Below are positions 6,535 to 12,689 of a stretch of 12,689 nt of DNA, piece after piece. Under the pieces are notes generated by a model. That model ran no database searches, had not been told where the DNA came from, and worked only from the letters and a program-made list of their open reading frames with translations. Source of the stretch: Desulfobacteraceae bacterium (GTDB lineage: Bacteria; Desulfobacterota; Desulfobacteria; Desulfobacterales; Desulfobacteraceae); assembly GCA_022712835.1 (NCBI GenBank), contig JAFLJU010000439.1, positions 1-12,689 on the forward strand, in the 5' to 3' direction. Each line of letters begins with the position of its first letter. The first letter of the stretch is position 1. Position numbers and translations under genes: made by a program.

Positions 6535-8001
6535 TTAAATGATCTGAAAGTTACGATATGGTAATCTCATTGAAAAGACACTCCCCTTGCCCAGTTTACT
6601 TGCAACAATCAGATCACCCTTGTGCTGTTTGGCAACGGTACGGGCAAAACTTAAGCCCAAACCTGTTCCGGGAGTCGTCCTGGAGGACTCTGCCCGGAAA
6701 AACCGTTCAAATATTTTTTCTAAATAGACAGACTCTATACCCGGACCGGTATCGGTCACCCGAATTTTTATAAATTCATGGGAATCTCTTTGAAGGTCCA
6801 CATGGACCCTTCCCTTTTCCTGTGTATATTTCAATGCATTGTCCAAAAGATTGGAAAATGCCCGCTGGAGCATTCTGTCATCGGCTTCAATTTGAATTTG
6901 TTCTGCCACTTCATAGGTAAACTCAATGCCCTTGTCTTCTGCCACCGGCACAAACAGATCACAGGCGTTTCGAACCAGGGCCGACAGATCCACGGATTTA
7001 TAAAGGAACTCGCCCTCTCCAGCTTCGGCCTTGGAAATCACCAACATGGTATTAATCATATCCAGGAGCCGATCCGATTCTTCAATGGTGTTAGCGGCCA
7101 TACCTCTGTAATGGTCCAGATCATCGGTGTTCACCAGAGCAATTTCGGCAAATCCCCGGATCCTTGTCAGAGGGCTTTTCAGGTCATGGGCAATGTTATC
7201 ACTCATTTCCCTGATACCTTTGACCAGCGCTTCAATCCGGTCCAGCATCCGGTTAAAGGTTCCAGCTAAGAGATCCAGCTCATCTTGATTGCCGGTTTCA
7301 GGAACCCTTTTTTCCAGGTTAGTGCCGGTGATACTGTTTGCTGTTCGGGTAATGGCTTTCACTCCTGTTAGGGCCTTTCTGGCAAGAAAGAGCCCGGAAA
7401 CGGCAGAAAAAATAATAATAAAACCCATGGCGACCAGAAAAACCGTTTTAAAGGCTGATATGAATTTTGACTCAAAATCCATGGCAATTCCGGTCTGCAA
7501 GATAACATTAACCGCGACAAAACTATACAATACCCGAACTTTCTGATCATCGGGCTTTTTTAACCAGGTTGTAAATATATGGCCTTTTGTTTGTAACAGA
7601 GTGTTAATGGCTGTCTTCTCAATGCGGATATCCTTCCAATAGGACATGTGTGATGAGGCAAAAACTTCACCGCTTGGGTAGAGCAGCCTGAAAAAAATCT
7701 TTTTTTCTCCGGCTGCCTGGGCTTCAATTACCGCCAGTTTACTGGCCCCCATAAGCCCGTTGCCTTGAATGACCGTGGAAAAATACCTCGCTTTTTCAAG
7801 CAAATCCCGGTCTGTCTGTTCCTGGAGGGTCTGGGTTGCCAGAAAATAAAACAGGGCAAAGGCCACACAAGAAGAAATGGAAAAAATCCCCGCGTACCAG
7901 AGGGTCAAACGAAAGGCGATGGTCTTGAACAGGTCAGGCATTTTTTTCCCAAATATCTTTTTTCCAAATATTTTTTTTTTAGGTGTTTTTTTTTCAGGCA
8001 T
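6535..8001 (-). CDS. HAMP-domain sensor histidine kinase (heavy-metal/Cpx-type)
   Basis: A 488-residue inner-membrane kinase. TM1 lies at ~29-54, a periplasmic sensor of ~125 residues at ~55-181, TM2 at ~182-206, and HAMP at ~207-258. HisKA follows with phospho-acceptor His272 (NIAHDLKSPLTRIRG). HATPase_c has the N box (SNLLDNALKYT, Asn384 and Asn388), G1 (DTGPG, 417-421), F box (FERFFR) and G2 (GTGLGL, 445-450). All catalytic motifs are intact. It pairs with the response regulator ending 6 bases upstream. The HAMP and HisKA style resembles CusS/CopS-like metal sensors, but no metal-efflux gene lies here, and the neighbouring htrA suggests envelope stress instead. The N-terminus is odd: about 20 Lys-rich residues with a repeated KKIFGKK, coded by runs of 9, 10 and 7 A. 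An alternative start at Met21 (7941), preceded by GGGA, would skip it. Confidence 0.92.
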   Translation of the reverse strand: MPEKKTPKKKIFGKKIFGKKMPDLFKTIAFRLTLWYAGIFSISSCVAFALFYFLATQTLQEQTDRDLLEKARYFSTVIQGNGLMGASKLAVIEAQAAGEKKIFFRLLYPSGEVFASSHMSYWKDIRIEKTAINTLLQTKGHIFTTWLKKPDDQKVRVLYSFVAVNVILQTGIAMDFESKFISAFKTVFLVAMGFIIIFSAVSGLFLARKALTGVKAITRTANSITGTNLEKRVPETGNQDELDLLAGTFNRMLDRIEALVKGIREMSDNIAHDLKSPLTRIRGFAEIALVNTDDLDHYRGMAANTIEESDRLLDMINTMLVISKAEAGEGEFLYKSVDLSALVRNACDLFVPVAEDKGIEFTYEVAEQIQIEADDRMLQRAFSNLLDNALKYTQEKGRVHVDLQRDSHEFIKIRVTDTGPGIESVYLEKIFERFFRAESSRTTPGTGLGLSFARTVAKQHKGDLIVASKLGKGSVFSMRLPYRNFQII

Positions 8002-8007
8002 ATTCTT

Positions 8008-8688
8008 TCAAGAATCCTCTATTTTAACGACATACCCGGCACCCCGCACCGTGTGGATCAATTTTGTGGGTTGGTCTTTGTCAATTTTATCCCGGAGCCT
8101 GCAAATCCTTGCTTCCACCACATTGGTCATGGGGTCAAAATTATAGTTCCATACATGCTCCATGATCATGGTTTTTGAGACCACCCGCTCCTTATTCCGC
8201 AATAAATATTCCAGTAAGGAAAACTCAAGGGGTTGCAGCTCAATTATTTCATCCCCTCTTTTTACCTGTCGTTTAACAAGATCCACGGACAGATCCCCAT
8301 GGGAAAGACAGGTGGGGTCAGTGACATTGCCGGCTCGGCGGATAAGCGCCTGGACCCTTGCCAGAAGTTCTGAAAAGGAAAAGGGTTTGGTCAGATAATC
8401 ATCGGCACCGGCCTCCAGCCCTTTTATCCTGTCATCCACACGACCCCGGGCACTCAGCACAATAATGGGGGTATTGTTTTTGTGTTCCCTCAATTTACGA
8501 ATTAGGGAAAATCCGTCCAGCTCCGGCAGCATGATATCGATGATCAGGGTGTCATAGGGCGCATCAAAGGCCATATCAAACCCTTTCCTGCCGGTATCGG
8601 CAATATCCACGGCAAACCCTGAAGATTTCAGACCCGTTTCAACAAACCGGGCGATTTTTTCGTCATCTTCAACCAGCAACAGCTTCAT
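8008..8688 (-). CDS. OmpR/PhoB-family response regulator
   Basis: A 226-residue DNA-binding response regulator. The receiver domain (1-~115) shows the acidic pocket ED-D at residues 7-9, phospho-acceptor Asp51 (LIIDIMLPELDG), the switch residue Ser79 (VLSARG) and Lys101 (YLTKPFS). The winged-helix effector domain (~125-222) has the recognition-helix region MTNVVEARICRLRDKID and the closing wing IHTVRGAGYVV. All key positions are present, so it should be phosphorylated by the adjacent kinase and act as a transcription factor. The ribosome site AGGGGG (8693-8698) overlaps the stop codon of the upstream yjbQ gene, so translation is probably coupled. The MTNVV helix resembles CusR/CopR-type regulators. 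I saw no direct-repeat CpxR-like box before htrA. Confidence 0.93.
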   Translation of the reverse strand: MKLLLVEDDEKIARFVETGLKSSGFAVDIADTGRKGFDMAFDAPYDTLIIDIMLPELDGFSLIRKLREHKNNTPIIVLSARGRVDDRIKGLEAGADDYLTKPFSFSELLARVQALIRRAGNVTDPTCLSHGDLSVDLVKRQVKRGDEIIELQPLEFSLLEYLLRNKERVVSKTMIMEHVWNYNFDPMTNVVEARICRLRDKIDKDQPTKLIHTVRGAGYVVKIEDS

Positions 8689-8696
8689 AAATCCCC

Positions 8697-9113
8697 CTAG
8701 TCCCCAATAATCTTAACCAAAACCCGTTTTTTTCTTCTTCCATCAAACTCTCCATAGAAAATCTGCTCCCAGGTGCCAAAATCCAATTGCCCGTCTGTGA
8801 CTGCCACCGTCACTTCACGCCCCATGATCTGGCGCTTCATATGAGCATCTGCATTGTCTTCCCCCACATTGTGCCGGTATTGTTCAACCGGCATATGGGG
8901 GGCTAATTTTTCCAGCCAGAGATCATAGTCATGGTGGAGCCCTGCCTCATCGTCATTGATAAATACGGAAGCGGTTATGTGCATGGCATTGCATAACAGA
9001 AGACCATTTTGGATATGGCTTTTCTCAAGGCATTTTTCCACATCCCGGGTAATATTGATATAGGCTCTTCTGGAATCTATCTGAAACCACAATTCCTCTC
9101 GATAATGTTTCAT
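8697..9113 (-). CDS. yjbQ: YjbQ/UPF0047 family protein (secondary thiamine-phosphate synthase type)
   Basis: A 138-residue single-domain cytoplasmic protein of full family length. Conserved family features are the histidine motif [11 protein letters not shown] (44-54), the YRHN motif (His81), [13 protein letters not shown] with His91, and the C-terminal [16 protein letters not shown] (110-125). E. coli YjbQ was reported to have weak, secondary thiamine-phosphate synthase activity; the physiological role of the family remains unclear. AAGGA (9120-9124) lies 6 bases before the ATG. It is the first gene of the four-gene minus-strand cluster, 8 bases ahead of the response regulator. That placement suggests shared transcription, though a functional tie to the two-component system is not evident from sequence. 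Confidence 0.93.
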   Translation of the reverse strand: MKHYREELWFQIDSRRAYINITRDVEKCLEKSHIQNGLLLCNAMHITASVFINDDEAGLHHDYDLWLEKLAPHMPVEQYRHNVGEDNADAHMKRQIMGREVTVAVTDGQLDFGTWEQIFYGEFDGRRKKRVLVKIIGD

Positions 9114-9144
9114 TAAATATCCTTAAAGTTTAGTTTGAGGCAAA

Positions 9145-9167
9145 AGCATCTGTTCATTGCGGATGCT
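9145..9167 (-). promoter_or_regulatory. Inverted repeat in the yjbQ leader (possible operator or attenuator-like hairpin)
   Basis: On the minus strand AGCATC (9162-9167) and GATGCT (9145-9150) are perfect complements separated by 11 bases, and the right arm is followed by a TTTT stretch. It sits immediately downstream of the candidate transcription start of the yjbQ operon. It could be a dimeric regulator site, for example for autoregulation, or a weak early terminator. Six base pairs alone are modest evidence. Confidence 0.3.
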
Positions 9168-9177
9168 CTCAGATATT

Positions 9178-9205
9178 AATATAGGAAAGGCCTGCAATTA
9201 ATCAA
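9178..9205 (-). promoter_or_regulatory. Candidate promoter of the yjbQ-RR-HK-htrA operon
   Basis: On the minus strand TTGATT (9200-9205) and TATATT (9178-9183) are separated by 16 bases and lie about 65 bases before the yjbQ start. This is a reasonable sigma70-like match (4 of 6 and 5 of 6). It is the only decent candidate in the divergent intergenic region for this strand. Confidence 0.4.
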
Positions 9206-9316
9206 TATAGAAATGATATAGATTTTGAATTGAATTGATTTTTTTTACTAAACCCTATAAACTTCATGGGATTTTGTTACCCCAATATTTATGGCAGGGA
9301 GCCCAAAAAAGCACAA

Positions 9317-9544
9317 ATGAAATATACCTGGTGGATCCTTCAGATACTGATGATGCTGGCATCAATTTTTTTCCTGATCTTTGGCGTGGACCTTATGGGG
9401 GCTGCCTACGCCCTTGAAAATCCCCACTATTTTATCATGACCTTTTTTGCGGCAAGCTTCATCATACTCATCAGCCTCACCCTTGCAATTGTTTTTTTAA
9501 TCAAAATGATACGGGTGTTCAAGCTGATCCGGAACAATCCCTAA
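9317..9544 (+). CDS. Small two-helix membrane protein, unknown function
   Basis: A 75-residue protein I do not recognise. It has two hydrophobic segments, about WWILQILMMLASIFFLIFGV and FIMTFFAASFIILISLTLAI, joined by a short loop (DLMGAAYALENPHY) and followed by a basic tail (KMIRVFKLIRNNP). The basic tail suggests a cytoplasmic C-terminus. The start is uncertain. I prefer the ATG at 9317, with AGGGAG 15 bases before it (rather far). The frame also allows an ATG at 9266, which has no visible ribosome site and would add 17 residues. Being open, hydrophobic and ahead of two same-strand genes supports a real gene. Confidence 0.6.
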   Translation: MKYTWWILQILMMLASIFFLIFGVDLMGAAYALENPHYFIMTFFAASFIILISLTLAIVFLIKMIRVFKLIRNNP

Positions 9545-9583
9545 CCTTAGAAATCTAACCTTAAAAATTTAACCTTAAAAAAA
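9542..9583 (+). repeat. Three-copy 14-bp tandem repeat before the ABC-F gene
   Basis: TAACCTTA occurs at 9542, 9556 and 9570, each followed by an A-rich hexamer, giving an exact 14-base period. The first copy includes the stop codon of the small membrane protein, and the last ends about 10 bases before the ABC-F start. It occupies the place where a ribosome site would be expected; only a weak AAAGAT is present there. It may be simple slippage expansion or may modulate translation. Confidence 0.7.
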
Positions 9584-9592
9584 AGATAAATT

Positions 9593-11407
9593 ATGTCAGT
9601 TTTGTTCAGTTTAAACCACGTATCAAAAGCCTATGGAGATGACACCCTTTTTAGCGATCTCTCCCTTGACTTTAAGGCAAAGGAACAATTGGGTCTCATC
9701 GGCATGAACGGCAGCGGGAAATCCACTCTGCTAAAGATCATCCAGGGGATAACGGCTCCCGATGAAGGAGAAATTATCGGGGGGCAAAGAGCTCATTTTG
9801 TTTACCTTGCCCAGCAAGATACCTTCGATCCGGAAAAATCCATTGAAACCATATTATACGATTGCCTGGAAGATGCGCCCATTGACGAAAAGGAACGGCA
9901 CAAAAGGGTAAATCAGACCCTGGGCAAGGGCAAGTTTGCCGATCCAACGATCCTTGCTAAAAATTTGTCCGGCGGTTGGACAAAGCGACTGGCCATAAGT
10001 CGTGCCCTTTGCATGAAGCCGGATCTTCTCCTGCTGGACGAACCCACCAATCATCTGGACATTTCCGGGATTCTCTGGTTGGAGAAAATGCTTCAGACTG
10101 CATCATTTTCCTTTATTGTTGTCAGCCATGACCGGACCTTCCTTGAAAATGTCTGCGCCAACATCATGGAAATTGGAAAATATTATGTCCAGGGCTATTT
10201 TAAAATCCAGGGCCAATATATTAAATTTGAACGGGAACGGGAAAAGTTTCTGGAAGCCCAGCAAAAAAAACAATCCTCCATGGCCAGCAAAATGAGGCGG
10301 GAAGACGAATGGTTACGCCAGGGTGCCAAAGCCCGCAGCACCAAAGCTAAATACCGAATTGACCAGGCTGAAACACTTCGAACAGAACTTTTTGCACTCA
10401 AGAGCCGGAACAAAATAGCCACCAAAATAGGCATTGATTTTTCCGCCACAGGCCGTCAAACCCGTAAATTGCTCCAGGCATATAAATTAGAAAAAGGATT
10501 TGAGGGCAAAACATTATTTTCCAACCTCACCTTTGAACTGGGTCCTGGGTTCTGCCTGGGGGTGGTGGGAGAAAACGGTAGCGGGAAATCAACCCTGCTG
10601 TCCATCCTCAAAAAAAACATTGAGCCGGATGAGGGAACCATTAAGTGGGCGGAAAACTTACGGATTGCCATATTTGATCAGAAACGGACCCAATTGAATC
10701 CTGAGATTCCCCTGAGAGAAGCATTGAATCCTGGTGGCGGAGATTCAGTAAACTATAAAGATCGCAGTGTTCATGTGGTCACCTGGGCAAAACGGTTTTT
10801 GTTCATGCCTGACCAGTTGGATATGCCGATCAAACGATTGTCCGGTGGTGAAAAGGCCAGGATCATCCTTGCCAATCTCATGCTCGAACCCTGTGATATT
10901 CTCTTGCTGGATGAACCCACCAACGATTTGGATATTCTTTCTCTGGAAGTACTGGAACAAAGTATCAAGGAGTTTGCCGGTGCTGTCATCATTGTCTCCC
11001 ATGATCGGTATCTCATGGATAGGGTCTGCCACAAAATCCTCTACCTGGATCCCGATAAAGGGGCCCAGTTTTACAAAGATTTCAACCAGATTCTCACCAG
11101 CCGGAATGCTGCCAAAGAAACAGTTAAAACACCCAGCAAAAAGAAAAATGCGCCTAAAAAAGTATCCAAGGGGAATAGTTTTTCATATAAAGACAAGTAT
11201 GAGCTTGAGCACATTGAACACAATATCCTTGAGGCTGAAGCACAGGTTGCGAAACTGACCGAAAAAATCCAAGAACCTGCGGTGATCAGCGATTCTGTAC
11301 TGATGACAGACATCTGCTTACAACTTGAAAAATCGGAATTAAAGGTCCAGGAATTGTACTCAAGGTGGGAAATTTTAGAGGATAAAAAAGCTGCAGCCGA
11401 AAAATAA
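9593..11407 (+). CDS. uup: ABC-F family ATPase, Uup-like
   Basis: A 604-residue cytoplasmic protein with two fused ABC ATPase domains and no membrane segments, as in ABC-F proteins that act on ribosomes. Domain 1: Walker A GMNGSGKST (37-45), signature LSGGWTKR (125-132), Walker B and D loop LLLLDEPTNHLD (145-156), switch His179 (VVSHD). A charged interdomain linker (~205-290), rich in Lys, Arg and Glu, includes RRxDEWLRQGAKARSTK. Domain 2: GENGSGKST (326-334), LSGGEKAR (416-423), ILLLDEPTNDLD (436-447) and VSHD. After a Lys/Pro-rich stretch (~508-528), residues ~533-600 form a coiled coil like the C-terminal DNA-binding domain of Uup. Together with the overall length, this favours Uup over EttA or YheS. 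The likely role is translation support or genome stability, known from the family. The transporter gene starts 7 bases after its stop. Confidence 0.9.
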   Translation: MSVLFSLNHVSKAYGDDTLFSDLSLDFKAKEQLGLIGMNGSGKSTLLKIIQGITAPDEGEIIGGQRAHFVYLAQQDTFDPEKSIETILYDCLEDAPIDEKERHKRVNQTLGKGKFADPTILAKNLSGGWTKRLAISRALCMKPDLLLLDEPTNHLDISGILWLEKMLQTASFSFIVVSHDRTFLENVCANIMEIGKYYVQGYFKIQGQYIKFEREREKFLEAQQKKQSSMASKMRREDEWLRQGAKARSTKAKYRIDQAETLRTELFALKSRNKIATKIGIDFSATGRQTRKLLQAYKLEKGFEGKTLFSNLTFELGPGFCLGVVGENGSGKSTLLSILKKNIEPDEGTIKWAENLRIAIFDQKRTQLNPEIPLREALNPGGGDSVNYKDRSVHVVTWAKRFLFMPDQLDMPIKRLSGGEKARIILANLMLEPCDILLLDEPTNDLDILSLEVLEQSIKEFAGAVIIVSHDRYLMDRVCHKILYLDPDKGAQFYKDFNQILTSRNAAKETVKTPSKKKNAPKKVSKGNSFSYKDKYELEHIEHNILEAEAQVAKLTEKIQEPAVISDSVLMTDICLQLEKSELKVQELYSRWEILEDKKAAAEK

Positions 11408-11414
11408 AATCATA

Positions 11415-12677
11415 GTGACCATTATCTTTGCCGTTTGCGCAAGCATTATGCCCCAGCTCTTTTTCAAGAATGGGTTTTTACTGGCCTATCTTTTAAAACT
11501 GGGGTTAAAAAGCTCTGATGTATTAATTTTGTTATCTCTGCCCTCGGTTCTCATGTTCTTTTTATCCATTCCTTTCGCCTATTTTGCAGATAACTATGGT
11601 AAGAAAAAAATCGGAGCCTCGGGTATTATTTTCACAATTTTTGGTTTTTTTTTCATTATACAGGCCGGTTTCCATGACCCAGAGATTGCAATTAAATTTA
11701 TTGTCGGTGGTATTGTCCTGTTCAGCATTGGCATATCTGCACTATTATCCGGATGGTTTGCCCTTTTAAGTCCCTTAATCAAAGAAGAGATCCGGGGATC
11801 CTTTTTTGGAAATCTGCGGGTTTCCTGGCAAATCTTTGCCATTGGCTGTTCTGTTCTCCTTACCTTTATCCTGGAAAGAAATGCATCCATTGGGACCTAT
11901 CAACTGATACTTGCTTTCTTTACCTCCCTTTTGTTTCTCCAGATGTTTCTGTATTTAAGAATTCCGGAAATTGAGACCGGTGATTACAAAGAAAAATCAT
12001 TGTGGAAAATCGCCATTGGCATACCAGAAATTCCCGGATATATGCCCTTTTGCGCCTATGCCTTTTTATTGATGCTTGCCACAGGTGCCTGGCCTGTCAC
12101 CCTGGGACTGCTTGAAAAAAATGTACTGTATTTTACCGATGATACCATCGTTCACATGGGGACCATGCTTTTTTTGGGCGCAATGGTTGGTTTTTATACC
12201 GGCGGAAAAATGGTGGATAAATTCGGATCCAAAATGGTCTTCCTGGGGGTTCATTTTTCATATTTTTTATTTTTATTCCTGGTGATATTAAGAGACCTGA
12301 TCCCATTTCCCCAGGTATCCTATTTCAGTTTTTTAACCTGCGGGCTGGGATTGATCCAGGCCGCATCCTCCATTGCCCTGACCTCTGAAATGATGGCACT
12401 TACACCCACCAAAAACAAGTCAGTGACCATTTCCCTATGCATGTCCCTCCAATGGGGGGGAGCTGCCATCTCCGGAGTTATCAGCGGCAAGCTCATCGCT
12501 TTTGGCATACTCAGCAAAACATGGAACCTGAACGGCCTGACCCTGAGCAACTATGACACCTTGATTTTATTTTCTTCCATTATGGTGTTTGTCCTGATCG
12601 TCACCCTGGGGCTTATCCCATCGGTTATCAAAACAAAAAAATCCCAATGGGTTCCCCACACCTCAAAAACATTGTGA
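11415..12677 (+). CDS. Major facilitator superfamily transporter, substrate unknown
   Basis: A 420-residue polytopic inner-membrane protein with about 12 hydrophobic helices. The loop after helix 2 has an MFS motif-A-like sequence (YFADNYGKKKIGASG), and a matching half-repeat occurs before helix 8-9 (GGKMVDKFGSKMVF), consistent with the duplicated six-helix MFS plan. Substrate and direction cannot be told; the closest general type is a drug or metabolite permease. The start is uncertain. The GTG at 11415 lies 7 bases after the ABC-F stop without a clear ribosome site. The frame is open upstream to about 11379, inside the ABC-F gene, and the next ATG (11448-11449 region, at MPQLFF) would remove part of helix 1. 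Translation may depend on coupling to the upstream gene. The gene is complete, ending 12 bases before the window edge. Confidence 0.85.
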   Translation: MTIIFAVCASIMPQLFFKNGFLLAYLLKLGLKSSDVLILLSLPSVLMFFLSIPFAYFADNYGKKKIGASGIIFTIFGFFFIIQAGFHDPEIAIKFIVGGIVLFSIGISALLSGWFALLSPLIKEEIRGSFFGNLRVSWQIFAIGCSVLLTFILERNASIGTYQLILAFFTSLLFLQMFLYLRIPEIETGDYKEKSLWKIAIGIPEIPGYMPFCAYAFLLMLATGAWPVTLGLLEKNVLYFTDDTIVHMGTMLFLGAMVGFYTGGKMVDKFGSKMVFLGVHFSYFLFLFLVILRDLIPFPQVSYFSFLTCGLGLIQAASSIALTSEMMALTPTKNKSVTISLCMSLQWGGAAISGVISGKLIAFGILSKTWNLNGLTLSNYDTLILFSSIMVFVLIVTLGLIPSVIKTKKSQWVPHTSKTL

Positions 12678-12689
12678 TTCTTTTTTTTT

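Noticed and set aside
6778..7269. 163-codon plus-strand open frame
   Set aside because: It is antisense to the catalytic core of the histidine kinase, whose motifs are all intact.
10767..11258. 163-codon plus-strand open frame in the ABC-F region
   Set aside because: It is in another frame of the second ABC domain; the Walker and signature motifs show that the ABC-F frame is the real one.
12643..12689. Rho-independent terminator after the transporter
   Set aside because: A T-run is present at the window end, but the only stem I can find is a weak CAATG/CATTG with a long loop, and the sequence stops there.
1..12689. CRISPR array, tRNA or rRNA genes
   Set aside because: No regularly spaced direct repeats of CRISPR length, no cloverleaf-like segments and no rRNA-like sequence were seen.

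Overview
The window looks like a chromosomal segment of a Gram-negative, probably marine or sediment, deltaproteobacterial-type organism (Desulfobacterales-like). That placement is an inference from the overall protein style: secreted DUF4214 fusions, a short Do-type protease beside a heavy-metal-type two-component pair, and moderate GC with AT-rich spacers. No rRNA or other firm taxonomic marker is present.

Left part (1-5053), accessory and secreted functions. After a possible partial gene at the left edge lies a large secreted multidomain protein: two DUF4214-type repeats, a cadherin-like domain, a papain-family (C1A) cysteine peptidase with an intact catalytic set, and two CARDB domains. 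It overlaps by 11 bases a small DUF333 cysteine-rich secreted protein. Convergent to these is a second secreted protein with almost the same N-terminal DUF4214 module, fused instead to a heparin-lyase-I-like polysaccharide lyase domain. The similarity between the two genes also covers the 5' untranslated region and the -10 promoter element. The pair therefore appears to be a duplicated 'promoter + leader + attachment module' cassette carrying different catalytic cargo, arranged as an inverted repeat of about 516 bp.

Middle part (5054-9205), on the minus strand. This is a tightly packed run of four genes transcribed right to left: a YjbQ/UPF0047 protein, an OmpR-family response regulator, a HAMP/HisKA sensor kinase and a periplasmic HtrA/DegP-type serine protease. 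Gaps are 8, 6 and 74 bases, a promoter candidate precedes yjbQ, and a convincing rho-independent terminator follows htrA. It reads as an envelope-stress or metal-responsive sensing unit with its periplasmic protease effector.

Right part (9235-12689), on the plus strand. A two-helix small membrane protein, an Uup-type ABC-F ATPase and a major facilitator transporter follow each other with short gaps and are probably co-transcribed. The spacer before the ABC-F gene carries a three-copy 14-bp tandem repeat. The window ends in a T-run just after the transporter.

The part most worth a second look is the left part: the shared expression and attachment cassette, and the protease/DUF333 overlapping pair.
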